Assembly (NCBI GenBank): GCA_017441295.1
Contig: JAFRYA010000007.1
Span: forward strand, 1 to 54,745
Source of the DNA: Lachnospiraceae bacterium
GTDB lineage: Bacteria > Bacillota > Clostridia > Lachnospirales > Lachnospiraceae
Length of the DNA: 54,745 nt
Direction: 5' to 3'
Shown in pieces: positions 1 through 9,266 of this stretch (positions are counted from its first letter, which is position 1; each line of letters starts with the position of its first letter). The translations under genes were made by a program, and so were the position numbers. The notes under the pieces are model-generated. The model was not told where the DNA came from and did no database searches. It saw only the letters and a list, made by a program, of their open reading frames with translations.

Positions 1-84
1 CAGCTCACTCCAGACAGTTGTTTAATGGCCACAAAAAAGAAAGAAGCTTACTACCAGAGAAAGAGAAATCTGATCGCGAGCTGA
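1..84 (+). CDS. possible 3' end of an unidentified gene (partial)
   Basis: One frame is open from the window edge to a TGA at 82-84 and gives a short, very basic tail ending KRNLIAS. A terminator-like hairpin begins 18 bases after the stop, which suits the end of a transcription unit. A second frame runs to a TAA at 114-116 but would read into the hairpin, so I prefer the first. I recognise no family from so few residues, and it may not be coding at all. Confidence 0.25.
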   Translation, partial: QLTPDSCLMATKKKEAYYQRKRNLIAS

Positions 85-102
85 TAGCTGAATTCAAAAT
101 AA

Positions 103-137
103 AGCCTTAATCATATTGATTGAGGCTTTATTTTTTG
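103..137 (+). terminator. intrinsic terminator
   Basis: The arms TAAAGCCTTAATCA and TGATTGAGGCTTTA pair with one G-T wobble around a short loop and are followed by a run of six T. It would end transcription entering from the left edge. Confidence 0.7.
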
Positions 138-234
138 TTAAAATATTTTAGATTTTTGCTATAGCTGGAATGCTTCAAGTAATAATCCATTACCAAGGGT
201 GTGGCAAAGGTGTGGCGAAGCAATACCCTATAAA

Positions 235-261
235 GAAAAAATCGAGGTCTGAAACCTCGAT
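235..261 (-). terminator. intrinsic terminator of the tRNA-Thr gene
   Basis: On the minus strand ATCGAGGT and ACCTCGAT form an 8-bp stem with a 5-base loop, followed by T6. It lies 29 bases beyond the tRNA 3' end, so the tRNA appears to be a single-gene unit. Confidence 0.75.
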
Positions 262-289
262 AAACCTTGAAAATATAAGGTTTTTATAA

Positions 290-362
290 AGCTGCTGGGC
301 AGAGTCGAACTGCTGACCTCGTCATTACCAATGACGCGCTCTACCAACTGAGCTACAGCAGC
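290..362 (-). tRNA. tRNA-Thr (anticodon GGT)
   Basis: Read on the minus strand the segment folds as a cloverleaf. The acceptor arms are GCTGCTG/CAGCAGC, the D arm is GCTC-AGTTGGTA-GAGC, the anticodon arm is CGTCA-TTGGTAA-TGACG, and the T loop is TTCGACT. The anticodon GGT decodes ACC and ACU threonine codons. The discriminator is T and CCA is not encoded. The outermost T-stem pair is an A-C mismatch; the rest pairs well. Confidence 0.93.
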
Positions 363-438
363 ATGCTGGTGAAATCACCTGTAAGAAGATAACATAAAAA
401 AATAATAAAAGCAACGATAAATTTCGAAAGAATAAATA

Positions 439-1377
439 ATGAAGAAAAACCTGCGTAAGATTTGCATATTGTTACTGGCGGCGGCGATGGCCTTCATTTT
501 AGGAGCCTGCTCGGAAATCAGGCTGGCCAGGCCGATGAGCTCTGACGTGCTGCTGATCATTGATGATACGGAATGCAGCACTGCTGAAGGCGTTTTCAGA
601 CTGATGGAGATCAAGGAACTATATCATGCGGATGAAGATGAGATATTCTGGTACCGTTCCATTGGTGACACGGATCTGGAACATTACGTCAAGGATAGTG
701 TGCTGGACGAAATGACCAAGTACACGGCTTCCGTTATCATGGCCGATGAGATGGCGCTCACCCTCAGCATTGATGAGCAGAGCGAGGTTATGAATTACGC
801 TCAGCAGGCTTATAACGAGATGTCACAGAAATATGATCTCGCGAAATACGGCATCACATTGCAGAATGTGGAAGACCTTTACATGAAGAAGGCTCTGTAC
901 GAGCTGGTTTTCAATGACGTTTCCAAGGATGTGACCATGGAGATCAGCACGACGGATACCAAGGTGATCCTGCTGAACTATGTAGAGATACCTCCCAAGA
1001 CTTCCATAGATGATATTGAGGCAATGAGAAGCCTGATCAAGGGCGGAGCTGACTTCGGAGAAGTGTGCGAAGAAAACGGTTATGAGCCGCATATGAACTG
1101 CGTTACCAAGAGGGGAGACTTTTCCACGCAGTTCGAGAATGTCGCTTATGCGCTGCTGGACGGCGAACTCAGTGAGGCAATCGAGACGAAGGAGTGCATT
1201 TATCTGATCCAGTGCGTGGAAGACTATATGGTCAACGAGTCCGTGGCCAATTACAATGAGGTTATCTCGAGGGCCAGGAAGAACAAGTTCAACGAGGCTT
1301 TTATCGAGTTTTCTGCTGACAGGCTGTTAAGAATGAATTCAAAGGTGTGGGACGATATCAGCGTTCCTGACCTGTAA
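439..1377 (+). CDS. parvulin-like peptidyl-prolyl isomerase lipoprotein (PrsA/SurA type)
   Basis: The 312-residue product starts with a lysine-rich n-region, a hydrophobic segment and the lipobox LGAC, so Cys24 is the likely lipidated residue and the protein should sit on the outer face of the membrane. The middle resembles the helical chaperone region of SurA/PrsA proteins. Residues about 175-265 show the parvulin pattern: a KVILLNY strand, DFGEVCEENG, then RGDFSTQFENVAYALLDGELSE and a final IYLIQCVE strand. Family members help fold secreted proteins. It stands first in a tight row with a glycosyltransferase and a YfhO protein, only 12 bases upstream of the next gene, suggesting an envelope operon. 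The ribosome site is weak. The fold assignment is by motif only, and isomerase activity is not certain. Confidence 0.75.
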   Translation: MKKNLRKICILLLAAAMAFILGACSEIRLARPMSSDVLLIIDDTECSTAEGVFRLMEIKELYHADEDEIFWYRSIGDTDLEHYVKDSVLDEMTKYTASVIMADEMALTLSIDEQSEVMNYAQQAYNEMSQKYDLAKYGITLQNVEDLYMKKALYELVFNDVSKDVTMEISTTDTKVILLNYVEIPPKTSIDDIEAMRSLIKGGADFGEVCEENGYEPHMNCVTKRGDFSTQFENVAYALLDGELSEAIETKECIYLIQCVEDYMVNESVANYNEVISRARKNKFNEAFIEFSADRLLRMNSKVWDDISVPDL

Positions 1378-1389
1378 GATAGGATAGAA

Positions 1390-2322
1390 ATGAAGATTAT
1401 TGATATTGTGGTTCCGGCATATAACGAAGTGGAGAGCATACCTGCATTTCATAAAGAAGTGCAGGCTGTTGCCGAGACTCTGCCGGATTATAGATTTGAA
1501 TATATCTTTGTAGATGACGGCAGCAGCGACGGAACAAGGGAACTCCTTTGCAAAATGGCGGCAGCCGACGATTGCATTAAATATATTTCCTTCTCAAGGA
1601 ATTTCGGTAAGGAAGCCGCTATCCATGCGGGTCTTTCACATGCGTACGGAGACATGGTCATTCTGATGGATGCCGATCTGCAGCATCCGCCTGCACTTAT
1701 TCCGGAAATGGTCAGGACTGTAGACATTGAAGGATACGGCGCATGCGGTGCCAAGAGACATCCTAAATTGTCATCCAGAATGTTTGCAGGCCTTAATAAT
1801 AAAATGTCTTCAGTCAAACTGCAGAAGGGCGCTACGGATTATATGTGCATGAGCAGGGCATTTGTGGATGCGGTGCTTAAGCTGGCTGAGACCCAGAGGT
1901 TTACCAAAGGTCTGTTTGCCTGGGTAGGATTCAAGGTTAAATGGCTGGATTACGTCCAGAACCCGAGGGAGCACGGCAAGTCCAGATGGAGCCTGAGAAA
2001 GCTGTTCCTTTACGCGACAGACGGACTGACGGCATTCAGCGTTGTGCCGCTTAGACTTTTGACTATTATCGGAGCAATCGTCAGCCTGCTGGCTTTTATT
2101 TACATCATTGTTACGCTGGTCAAGACGATTATCTGCGGTATCGACGTGCCGGGATATGTCACCACGCTGTGCGCAGTGTTGTTCCTGGGCGGCATCATAC
2201 TGTTGGGAATGGGCATCCTGGGTGATTATATCGGCAGGATTTATCTCGAGTCCAAGAAGCGTCCATTATACATCTTAGAGGAGACGAATATAGAGAAACC
2301 TGATGAACAAGGCAAGCGTTAA
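1390..2322 (+). CDS. GT2 family glycosyltransferase, polyprenyl-phosphate type, with C-terminal membrane anchor
   Basis: The 310-residue protein has the GT-A start VVPAYNEVESI, the nucleotide-binding DDGSSDGT near residue 43 and the metal-binding DADLQHPP near residue 97. Two hydrophobic segments at about residues 220-245 and 255-280 follow. This order is typical of the DPM1/GtrB/CsbB group, which transfers a sugar from a nucleotide to undecaprenyl phosphate on the inner membrane face. Its 3' end overlaps the following YfhO-type gene by 20 bases, so the two are translationally coupled. GtrB-like enzymes and YfhO proteins are known to cooperate in glycosylating cell-wall polymers, the likely role here. 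The sugar cannot be read from the sequence. Confidence 0.88.
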   Translation: MKIIDIVVPAYNEVESIPAFHKEVQAVAETLPDYRFEYIFVDDGSSDGTRELLCKMAAADDCIKYISFSRNFGKEAAIHAGLSHAYGDMVILMDADLQHPPALIPEMVRTVDIEGYGACGAKRHPKLSSRMFAGLNNKMSSVKLQKGATDYMCMSRAFVDAVLKLAETQRFTKGLFAWVGFKVKWLDYVQNPREHGKSRWSLRKLFLYATDGLTAFSVVPLRLLTIIGAIVSLLAFIYIIVTLVKTIICGIDVPGYVTTLCAVLFLGGIILLGMGILGDYIGRIYLESKKRPLYILEETNIEKPDEQGKR

Positions 2323-4900
2323 GGAATTCTTCAGGCGCAACCTGCCTGTAATACTGGCATTCTTCATCGTGACAGCCGCGCTGGCTGTTATGTTTATTGC
2401 CCGCGGAATATACCCGTTCGGCGAGGAGATGTATCTTAGGAGCGACATGTATCATCAGTACGCTCCTTTCCTTAAACTGTTCCAGCGCATGCTTCAGAAC
2501 GGCGACGGCATGCTGTTCTCCTGGAATCTGGGCCTGGGCACCGATTTCATCAGCACTTATTCGTATTATCTGGCATCACCGATCAACTGGCTGGTCGCTA
2601 TTTTCCCGAGCACCATCATCCCTGAAATAATGGGAGGTTTTATTATAGTCAAGGCAGGTCTTATGGCATCTGTCATGACTTATTATCTGAGGGAGCATTT
2701 CCGCAGAAATGACTGGTTCGGAATGCTGTTCGGCATTTTCTATGCCTTTTCTTCATACATGGCCGCATACAGCTGGAACCTGATGTGGCTGGACTGCTTA
2801 TTGCTGCTGCCGCTGATCATACTGGGTTTGGAGAAACTGGTTAAGCAGAATAAGGTCGCTCTGTATACTATCACTCTGGCCATCGCGATAATATCAAATT
2901 ACTATATTTCGATAATGATCTGCATCTTCCTGGTGCTGTACTTCATATATCTGATCTGCTGCGAAAGAAGCAAAGGCGCACCTAATCTGCTGCTTACTTT
3001 CGGCAGATTTGCTCTGTATTCAGTGATTGCTGCGCTGATCGCATGCTTTGTTCTGATACCTACGGTCTCTGCGCTTTTCTATACAGCTTCAGGCAGCTTC
3101 AAATTCCCGCATAACTTCTCGGCATATTTCAATATGCTGGAGATGATCTCACGTGCTGTTATGTGCATCGAGCCAACCGTGCTGCATGGATATTTCCCGA
3201 ACATTTACTGCACGGTAGCGGCATTTATCTTCATTCCGCTGTATTGGATAGGCAGGAGGATCAGCGTCAGGGAAAGAATCGGCAAGACAGTGCTGATGGC
3301 AGTGCTGCTGATCAGCTTTACATTCAATATCCCGACATATATCTGGCACGGCTTCCATTTCCCGAACAGCCTGTCTGCCAGACATTCATTCCTGTATATT
3401 TTCCTGCTGCTGACCATGGTCTATGAGGCTGTGGCTACGGTCAGGGACTATTCATACAAAGAAATTGTTATATGTTTCGTGGCCAGTGCCGGAGCTGTTT
3501 TCGGACTGCATGCGCTGTATGACACAGATAAGTTTCCGCTGCTGGTATGCTATCTGAACATCGGCTTCCTGCTGCTTTATATGCTGTGGGCCGTGCTCAG
3601 GAAGACCGGCAAGGCGTCGAGGACGCTGGTGATCATTTCAATACTGATAGTGGGCTTCGCAGAGGCCATGATAAACACCAATTATACAGGTTATACCACG
3701 GCTAACAGGACGTATTACGTCAGCGATAACGCGGACATTGAGGCAGTTCTGGATTCGATAGAGGATACGGATTTCTACCGCGTCGAAAAGATTAAGAGAC
3801 GTACCAAGAATGACGGCACTTGGTCAGATTATAAGAGCGCATCGGAGTTCTCATCGACCACTCTGGCAGGTGTTACATCGTTATACAAGGCTATGGGTAT
3901 GCAGGGAATGACGAATTCCTATTCATATTACGGACATACGCCTCTGACAGGAGCCATTCTGGGCGTCAGATACGAGCTGTCAAATGATGAACTGACAGAC
4001 AGCCTGAAGACATTGGTTGCTGAATCAGGCAATATACATCTGTATCGTAATAAATACAGCCTGGCACCGGCGTTTGTTGTAAACATCGACACCAAGGCGG
4101 AAACCAACACATATGATTCCAATCCTTTCGGCGTGCAGAACAGCTTTGTGGAGGCTGCATGCGACCTCAAGAATTTCTTTATAATAGGCGATACCACGAG
4201 GGGAGAGAACATTAATATAACAGCTTCCCAGGAAGGCAGGTTCTTTATCTATATCACTAATAAGATCGATTCCGCGACCGTGACCGTGATGCGCGGCGCT
4301 GAAGAAATCTTTAACAGGAAGTTCGACAGTCTGGAGAACCCGCAGATACTTGATATCGGTGACGTTATGCCTGACGATGTGATAAATGTTGTTTCAAATG
4401 ATGAAAACACTACAGATATCACGGTCATTCCCGCGTGGATGAAATATGAAACAATGGAACGCGCCATGGGCCTGCTGGGTAAAAACCAGCTGAACGTAAC
4501 AGAATTCTCCAACGGTTATATGAAAGGCACGGTTCATGCTGACAGAAGGAGCCAGCTCTTTACAACCATCCCATATTACAAAGGCTGGACCGTTTATGTG
4601 GACGGAGTAAAGGCGGAGTATACCAGCTTTTATGATGCCTTCGTGATGGTAGAACTGCAGGAGGGAGACCACACTGTGGAATTCAGATACTGGCCGGAAG
4701 GCTTCAGTATAGGCATTGCGGCCTCGGTGCTCGGACTGCTGGCATTTGTAATCCTTTTACTTATCAGGCGCAGGCTGTATCCTGAACACCCTGCAGACGG
4801 CGAATGGATCATCGAAGAAGAGCCTCAGGAGAAAAAGAAACTGTCTATTATGGATTATGTTGAAACAGAACATGAAGAAGACGAAGAGAACAACTCCTGA
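2303..4900 (+). CDS. YfhO family multi-spanning membrane protein (putative GT-C glycosyltransferase)
   Basis: The 865-residue product has roughly a dozen hydrophobic helices in its first 450 residues, then a soluble extracellular region of about 330 residues, one last helix near residue 810 and an acidic cytoplasmic tail. The loop after the first helix carries RSDMYHQY and the next loops WNLGLGTDF and SPINW, which match the YfhO family (PF09586). Family members transfer sugars from lipid carriers to teichoic or lipoteichoic acids. The overlap with the preceding GtrB-like gene supports a carrier-charging/transferase pair. A strong terminator follows at 4924. No substrate can be assigned. Confidence 0.85.
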   Translation: MNKASVKEFFRRNLPVILAFFIVTAALAVMFIARGIYPFGEEMYLRSDMYHQYAPFLKLFQRMLQNGDGMLFSWNLGLGTDFISTYSYYLASPINWLVAIFPSTIIPEIMGGFIIVKAGLMASVMTYYLREHFRRNDWFGMLFGIFYAFSSYMAAYSWNLMWLDCLLLLPLIILGLEKLVKQNKVALYTITLAIAIISNYYISIMICIFLVLYFIYLICCERSKGAPNLLLTFGRFALYSVIAALIACFVLIPTVSALFYTASGSFKFPHNFSAYFNMLEMISRAVMCIEPTVLHGYFPNIYCTVAAFIFIPLYWIGRRISVRERIGKTVLMAVLLISFTFNIPTYIWHGFHFPNSLSARHSFLYIFLLLTMVYEAVATVRDYSYKEIVICFVASAGAVFGLHALYDTDKFPLLVCYLNIGFLLLYMLWAVLRKTGKASRTLVIISILIVGFAEAMINTNYTGYTTANRTYYVSDNADIEAVLDSIEDTDFYRVEKIKRRTKNDGTWSDYKSASEFSSTTLAGVTSLYKAMGMQGMTNSYSYYGHTPLTGAILGVRYELSNDELTDSLKTLVAESGNIHLYRNKYSLAPAFVVNIDTKAETNTYDSNPFGVQNSFVEAACDLKNFFIIGDTTRGENINITASQEGRFFIYITNKIDSATVTVMRGAEEIFNRKFDSLENPQILDIGDVMPDDVINVVSNDENTTDITVIPAWMKYETMERAMGLLGKNQLNVTEFSNGYMKGTVHADRRSQLFTTIPYYKGWTVYVDGVKAEYTSFYDAFVMVELQEGDHTVEFRYWPEGFSIGIAASVLGLLAFVILLLIRRRLYPEHPADGEWIIEEEPQEKKKLSIMDYVETEHEEDEENNS

Positions 4901-4923
4901 TTCCGGGCAAAGCTAAATATTTG

Positions 4924-4955
4924 ATAAGGCAAACTTATGTTTGCCTTATTTTTTA
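4924..4955 (+). terminator. intrinsic terminator of the envelope operon
   Basis: ATAAGGCAAAC and GTTTGCCTTAT form an 11-bp perfect stem around TTAT, followed directly by T-rich sequence. Confidence 0.88.
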
Positions 4956-5013
4956 TGCTGTGATACAATATAAACACATGTTCGCTTAACTTATTAATGT
5001 CGGAGGCATATCT

Positions 5014-7170
5014 ATGTCAGATTTTTTAACCGGACAATTAAATGAAGAGCAGATCGATGCGGTTACTTCCACAGAAGGCTTCGTCCGCGTCATAGCAGGA
5101 GCTGGTTCAGGCAAGACCAGAGCGCTTACCCACAGATTTGTATTTCTGGTCAATGAAATGGGCATTCTGCCTTCAAATATCCTGTGCGTCACATTTACAA
5201 ACAAAGCCGCAAATGAGATGCGGCAGAGGATACATAACCTGATCGGCGACAATGACACCGGATATATCAATACATTTCACGGTTTCTGCGTGTCAATTCT
5301 GCAGGAGGACAGCCACACTGTCGGATATCCCAAAAACTTCCTGGTACTGGACAACAGCGATGTTGATTCCATGCTGAGGATCATTTATGAAGAGAGAGGG
5401 CTGACGCTGCGTGACAGGACGTTCTCTGACGCGAGGGATATGATAGAGATTCAGAAACTCCTGAAAAAGCCTGATTATTACAAGGATATGATCAGTATGT
5501 CCCTCGACAACCTGCGCGAGAAATATCTGGCGGCGCAGGAAAAGGATGATATAATCTTCTACGGCTATCTGTATCAGGAGAAGAAATGCTTCGGGCTGGA
5601 CTATAATGACCTGATCAAATTCAGCCTTTATATATTTGCGAATAATCCGGACATCAAACTCAAGTGGCAGCAGCGTCTGGAATACATTATGATCGATGAA
5701 TTCCAGGATATAGACGATCTGCAGTACGAGCTGATGAAGGTACTGTGCGGATATCACAAGAATCTGTTCATAGTCGGAGACCCTGACCAGACCATCTACA
5801 CCTGGAGAGGAGCTAATGTTAAGTATCTTCTGGATTTTGACAAGCAGTTCACGCCATGCAAGACGATAATGATGCTTAAGAATTACCGGTCTTCTCAAGA
5901 AATAATTAACGCTGCCAACTCGATGATCGACAAGAATATACACAGGATCAAGAAAGACCTGACAGCAGTGAATCCGTCCGAAGGCCCGGTTCTGTTCCAT
6001 TTTGCTAAAGACCAGCTCTCTGAGGCTGCCTGGATAGCTGAGCGGATTGCGCAGATGCATGAGAGCGGCATCAGCTACAGTGATATGACCGTACTTTACC
6101 GCGCGCATTACGTCACCAGAGCAGTGGAGGAAGGCTTGTTAAAAGCCAAGATCCCGTATCATATATACAGCGGAGTGCAGTTCTTCGGCAGGGCAGAAAT
6201 CAAGGACGCTCTGTCATATCTGAGGATGATAGTGATGAAAGATGACCTGTCATTCAGGCGCATTGCCAACGTGCCTAAGAGAAATCTGGGCAGGAGGCGC
6301 ATGGATTTCCTCGAAAAATACGCACAGGACAATGGCTGTACGCTTTATGAAGCTCTGTTCAGGACGTTGGATAATGAGATATTCAGGGGCACCAAGGCCG
6401 GTCTGTTTGTTGATCTGATCGAAAGATTCGCCGGCAAATACGACGGCGCAAATGTCTCAGAAATATTGTCTAAACTCCTGGACGAAAGCGGTTATGAGGA
6501 GATGCTCAGGACTGAAGGCTCACAGGAGAGACTTGACAATCTGGCAGAGCTCAAGCAGTCGGTTTATGAATATGAGACCGGCTGCGGTGAAGAGATCACA
6601 GTTGAGAACTACCTCAAATCAATTGCGCTCTTTACTAATGCAGATATCCCGAATGACTCAGACAAGGTCAAGATGATGACTGTTCATGCGGCCAAAGGCC
6701 TGGAGTTCCCATATGTTTTCCTGTGCGGCATGAATGAAGGCATTTTCCCTTCCAGAAAGACCAAAGACATGGCTGGCATGGAAGAGGAAAGACGCCTGGC
6801 ATTTGTCGCAATGACCAGGGCGGAGAAGAGACTGTTCCTGTCAGCTGCTTATGGGCGAAATTTTGATGGAACACCGCGTTATCCTTCACGCTTTGTTCTG
6901 GACATTGAGGAGCCTTTCTTTGAATATACGGAGAAACCGGCAGAAGGGCTTATCGATGATGCCAGATTCTATATCAGGATCAATGATAAACATAGATTCT
7001 GCACTGAAGAAGACGGGGCAGCACGAGAAGGCGCGCGCGTACGCCACGAGTATTTTGGAGAGGGTACGATCCTCTCAATTGACAGGACCAGAACGGCATA
7101 TCTGGTGAAATTTGACAGCTCGCAGACGCCTCGCATGATATCTTTCAAAGTAAAACTGGAAATTCTTTAA
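5014..7170 (+). CDS. pcrA: UvrD/PcrA-type ATP-dependent DNA helicase
   Basis: The 718-residue superfamily 1A helicase shows the full motif series. The Q-motif region is LNEEQIDAV, motif I is GAGSGKT at about residue 30, motif Ia has FTNKAANEM, motif II is DEFQDIDDLQ, motif III is GDPDQTIYTWRGAN, motif IV has NYRSSQEI, motif V is TVHAAKGLEFP and motif VI is VAMTRAEKRLF. It unwinds DNA 3' to 5' in repair and replication restart. The C-terminus, with RHEYFGEGTILSID and a VKFD strand, looks like the small Tudor-like domain of PcrA that contacts RNA polymerase, so PcrA is favoured over Rep. A good GGAGG ribosome site lies 8 bases before the ATG. It stands alone between a terminator and the rpsB promoter. 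Confidence 0.92.
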   Translation: MSDFLTGQLNEEQIDAVTSTEGFVRVIAGAGSGKTRALTHRFVFLVNEMGILPSNILCVTFTNKAANEMRQRIHNLIGDNDTGYINTFHGFCVSILQEDSHTVGYPKNFLVLDNSDVDSMLRIIYEERGLTLRDRTFSDARDMIEIQKLLKKPDYYKDMISMSLDNLREKYLAAQEKDDIIFYGYLYQEKKCFGLDYNDLIKFSLYIFANNPDIKLKWQQRLEYIMIDEFQDIDDLQYELMKVLCGYHKNLFIVGDPDQTIYTWRGANVKYLLDFDKQFTPCKTIMMLKNYRSSQEIINAANSMIDKNIHRIKKDLTAVNPSEGPVLFHFAKDQLSEAAWIAERIAQMHESGISYSDMTVLYRAHYVTRAVEEGLLKAKIPYHIYSGVQFFGRAEIKDALSYLRMIVMKDDLSFRRIANVPKRNLGRRRMDFLEKYAQDNGCTLYEALFRTLDNEIFRGTKAGLFVDLIERFAGKYDGANVSEILSKLLDESGYEEMLRTEGSQERLDNLAELKQSVYEYETGCGEEITVENYLKSIALFTNADIPNDSDKVKMMTVHAAKGLEFPYVFLCGMNEGIFPSRKTKDMAGMEEERRLAFVAMTRAEKRLFLSAAYGRNFDGTPRYPSRFVLDIEEPFFEYTEKPAEGLIDDARFYIRINDKHRFCTEEDGAAREGARVRHEYFGEGTILSIDRTRTAYLVKFDSSQTPRMISFKVKLEIL

Positions 7171-7187
7171 TATAGATTAAAAAACCC

Positions 7188-7216
7188 TTGATTTTATGGG
7201 AAAGTTCGGTTAAAAT
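7188..7216 (+). promoter_or_regulatory. sigma-A promoter of rpsB-tsf
   Basis: TTGATT at 7188-7193 and TAAAAT at 7211-7216 are 17 bases apart. Transcription should start near 7223, leaving a 110-base leader before rpsB. Confidence 0.7.
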
Positions 7217-7222
7217 AGCCGA

Positions 7223-7332
7223 GTTGTGAAAAACAATAAAGCACGTATGCCCATTTGAGGAAAGGTGCCCTTGCTCGGGGATTTCCGAAGAGAATACGGC
7301 ATATGGATGAAAAACCACGGAGGTACAATTAA
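7223..7332 (+). ncRNA. structured 5' leader of rpsB, candidate ribosomal-protein autoregulatory element
   Basis: CGTATGCC at 7244-7251 pairs with GGCATATG at 7298-7305 (one G-T pair), closing a domain. Inside it GGAAA (7259-7263) pairs with TTTCC, and GCCC pairs with GGGG. The element ends shortly before the GGAGG ribosome site. A leader where S2 binds its own mRNA is known for rpsB-tsf in other bacteria; that this is such a site is inference from position and fold. Confidence 0.45.
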
Positions 7333-8091
7333 ATGAGCGTAATTTCTATGAAGCAGTTGCTTGAAGCAGGTGTTCATTTTGGACACCAGACCAGACGTTG
7401 GAACCCTAAGATGGCTCCATACATCTATACCGAGAGAAACGGTATCTACATCATTGATCTTCAGAAGACAGTTGGATTAATCGACGATGCATTTGATGCA
7501 ATCTCTGACATCGCAGCTCAGGGCGGCACCATTCTTTTCGTTGGCACAAAGAAGCAGGCTCAGGAAGCTATCCGCACAGAAGCAGAGCGATGCGGTATGT
7601 TCTATGTTAACGAGAGATGGCTCGGCGGTATGTTGACCAACTTCAAGACTATCCAGAGCCGTATCAGAAGACTCAAAGACATCGAGAAGATGGAAGAGAA
7701 CGGCACATTCGAAGTTCTTCCTAAGAAAGAAGTCATCGAGATCAAGAAAGAGAAAGAAAAATTAGTTAAGAACCTGGGCGGTATCAAGGAAATGAAGAAG
7801 ATTCCTGATGCTATCTTCGTAGTAGATCCTAAGAAAGAGAAGATCTGCATCGCTGAAGCTCATAAGCTGGGTATCCCACTGATCGGTATCTGCGATACCA
7901 ACTGTGATCCGGAAGACCTTGATTATGTAATCCCGGGCAATGACGACGCAATCCGTGCTGTCAAGCTGATCGTTGCTAAGATGGCTGACGCTATCATTGA
8001 GGCAAATCAGGGCGAAGCATATGAAGTAGAAGAAACTGTTGAAGCACCTGTTGATGAAGCAGTTGAAGAAGCAGTAGCAGAGGAGGAATAA
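7333..8091 (+). CDS. rpsB: 30S ribosomal protein S2 (uS2)
   Basis: The 252-residue protein has the standard S2 sequence: [16 protein letters not shown] at the start, [24 protein letters not shown], the [10 protein letters not shown] block and PDAIFVVDP. The last 25 residues are a run of E, A and V, a common acidic tail. It joins the small-subunit head and body and is one of the last proteins to assemble. Downstream tsf follows after 2 bases, the conserved bacterial gene pair. Expression is probably set by the promoter at 7188 and the folded leader. Confidence 0.98.
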   Translation: MSVISMKQLLEAGVHFGHQTRRWNPKMAPYIYTERNGIYIIDLQKTVGLIDDAFDAISDIAAQGGTILFVGTKKQAQEAIRTEAERCGMFYVNERWLGGMLTNFKTIQSRIRRLKDIEKMEENGTFEVLPKKEVIEIKKEKEKLVKNLGGIKEMKKIPDAIFVVDPKKEKICIAEAHKLGIPLIGICDTNCDPEDLDYVIPGNDDAIRAVKLIVAKMADAIIEANQGEAYEVEETVEAPVDEAVEEAVAEEE

Positions 8092-8093
8092 TC

Positions 8094-9185
8094 ATGGCAG
8101 AAGTTACCACAGCTATGGTAAAACAGTTAAGAGACATGACTGGCGCAGGCGTTTTAGCATGCAAGAACGCTCTCGTAGAGAATAACGGAGACATCGACGC
8201 AGCAGTAGAAGCCCTCAGAAAGAAAGGCGAAGCTACAGCAGTTAAGAAAGCCGGCAGAATCGCAGCTGAAGGCATCGTTATGCTGGAAGTTCAGGATGAC
8301 AAGAAGGCTGCTATCGTTGAAGTTAATTCAGAGACTGACTTCGTTGCAAAGAACGAGAAGTTCCAGACATTCGTTAAGGATGTTCTTGATCAGGTTCTCA
8401 GCACAGAAGTTATCAATAACGAAGAACTCTTCGCAGACAAGTGGCATGTTGATGAGTCCAAGACGGTACGTGACGCAGTTGTCAGCATGGTTGCTACAAT
8501 CGGCGAGAACATCAACATCAGAAGATTCGCAAGAATCGAGTCTGACGGCGTTGTTGTAGGTTATGTACACGGCGGCGGACGTATTGGCGTTCTGGTTGAA
8601 GCTGCAGCAGAGAACAACGATAATGTTAAGGAAGCATTAAAGAACATCGCTATGCAGGTTGCTGCTATGAATCCACAGTACATCAGCGACAGAGAAATGT
8701 CAGAAGAAGAAGTTGTTAAACTGAGAGAGATCACAGTTGACAGCGCACTCAACACTCCTGAGACTCTTCCGAAGCCAATCCTGACATCTCTTCTTGAGAC
8801 AGCTGTTAATGAGAAACTCCTTTCACCTGAAGACATTGAGATCTACGGTGAGCAGAAGAACAACCTCAACTACATCTTCAACTTCTTCTCAGGCGAAGCT
8901 AAGACTATTGTTGGTGAGCTCGCTATGAGAAAGAAAGATGAGATCGTTGGCAACAAGATCTTCAACGGACTGGTTGACGGACGTTTCAACAAGCAGCTCA
9001 AAGATATCTGCCTTCTGGATCAGGTTTACGTCAGAGCAGAGGATGGCAAGCAGACAGTTGCTAAATACCTCGAGTCTGTAGACAAGAACCTCACAGTTAC
9101 CAGAATCGTTCGTTTCGAAGTAGGCGAAGGTATCGAGAAGAAGAAAGAAAACTTTGCAGAAGAAGTAGCTAAGCAGATGGCTTAA
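8094..9185 (+). CDS. tsf: translation elongation factor Ts, extended form
   Basis: The N-terminal UBA-like region (VKQLRDMTGAGVLACKNAL) and the nucleotide-exchange signature SETDFVAKN near residue 80 identify EF-Ts, which regenerates EF-Tu-GTP. At 363 residues it is longer than the roughly 280-310 usual for bacteria. The extra sequence sits at about residues 225-290, between the KLREIT helix and the conserved GRFNKQLKDICLLDQ block, the part that corresponds to the coiled-coil insertion in the C-terminal dimerisation domain. The frame is unbroken and codon use resembles rpsB. A terminator follows 17 bases after the stop. Confidence 0.97.
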   Translation: MAEVTTAMVKQLRDMTGAGVLACKNALVENNGDIDAAVEALRKKGEATAVKKAGRIAAEGIVMLEVQDDKKAAIVEVNSETDFVAKNEKFQTFVKDVLDQVLSTEVINNEELFADKWHVDESKTVRDAVVSMVATIGENINIRRFARIESDGVVVGYVHGGGRIGVLVEAAAENNDNVKEALKNIAMQVAAMNPQYISDREMSEEEVVKLREITVDSALNTPETLPKPILTSLLETAVNEKLLSPEDIEIYGEQKNNLNYIFNFFSGEAKTIVGELAMRKKDEIVGNKIFNGLVDGRFNKQLKDICLLDQVYVRAEDGKQTVAKYLESVDKNLTVTRIVRFEVGEGIEKKKENFAEEVAKQMA

Positions 9186-9202
9186 TTGCTTAACAGGATT
9201 TC

Positions 9203-9237
9203 AAGAGGCACATCATTATGGTGTGCCTCTTTTTTAT
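9203..9237 (+). terminator. intrinsic terminator of rpsB-tsf
   Basis: AAGAGGCACA and TGTGCCTCTT form a 10-bp stem followed by a T tract. Confidence 0.9.
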
Positions 9238-9266
9238 TTTAATGGCATGCTTTTCGGGTTTGTCAT

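Noticed and set aside
5293..6108. 271-residue minus-strand ORF inside the helicase gene
   Set aside because: It is opposite conserved helicase motifs and has no family features.
7255..7300. RNase P-like GAGGAAAG motif in the rpsB leader
   Set aside because: Only the short motif matches; the segment is about 100 bases and lacks the rest of the conserved core.
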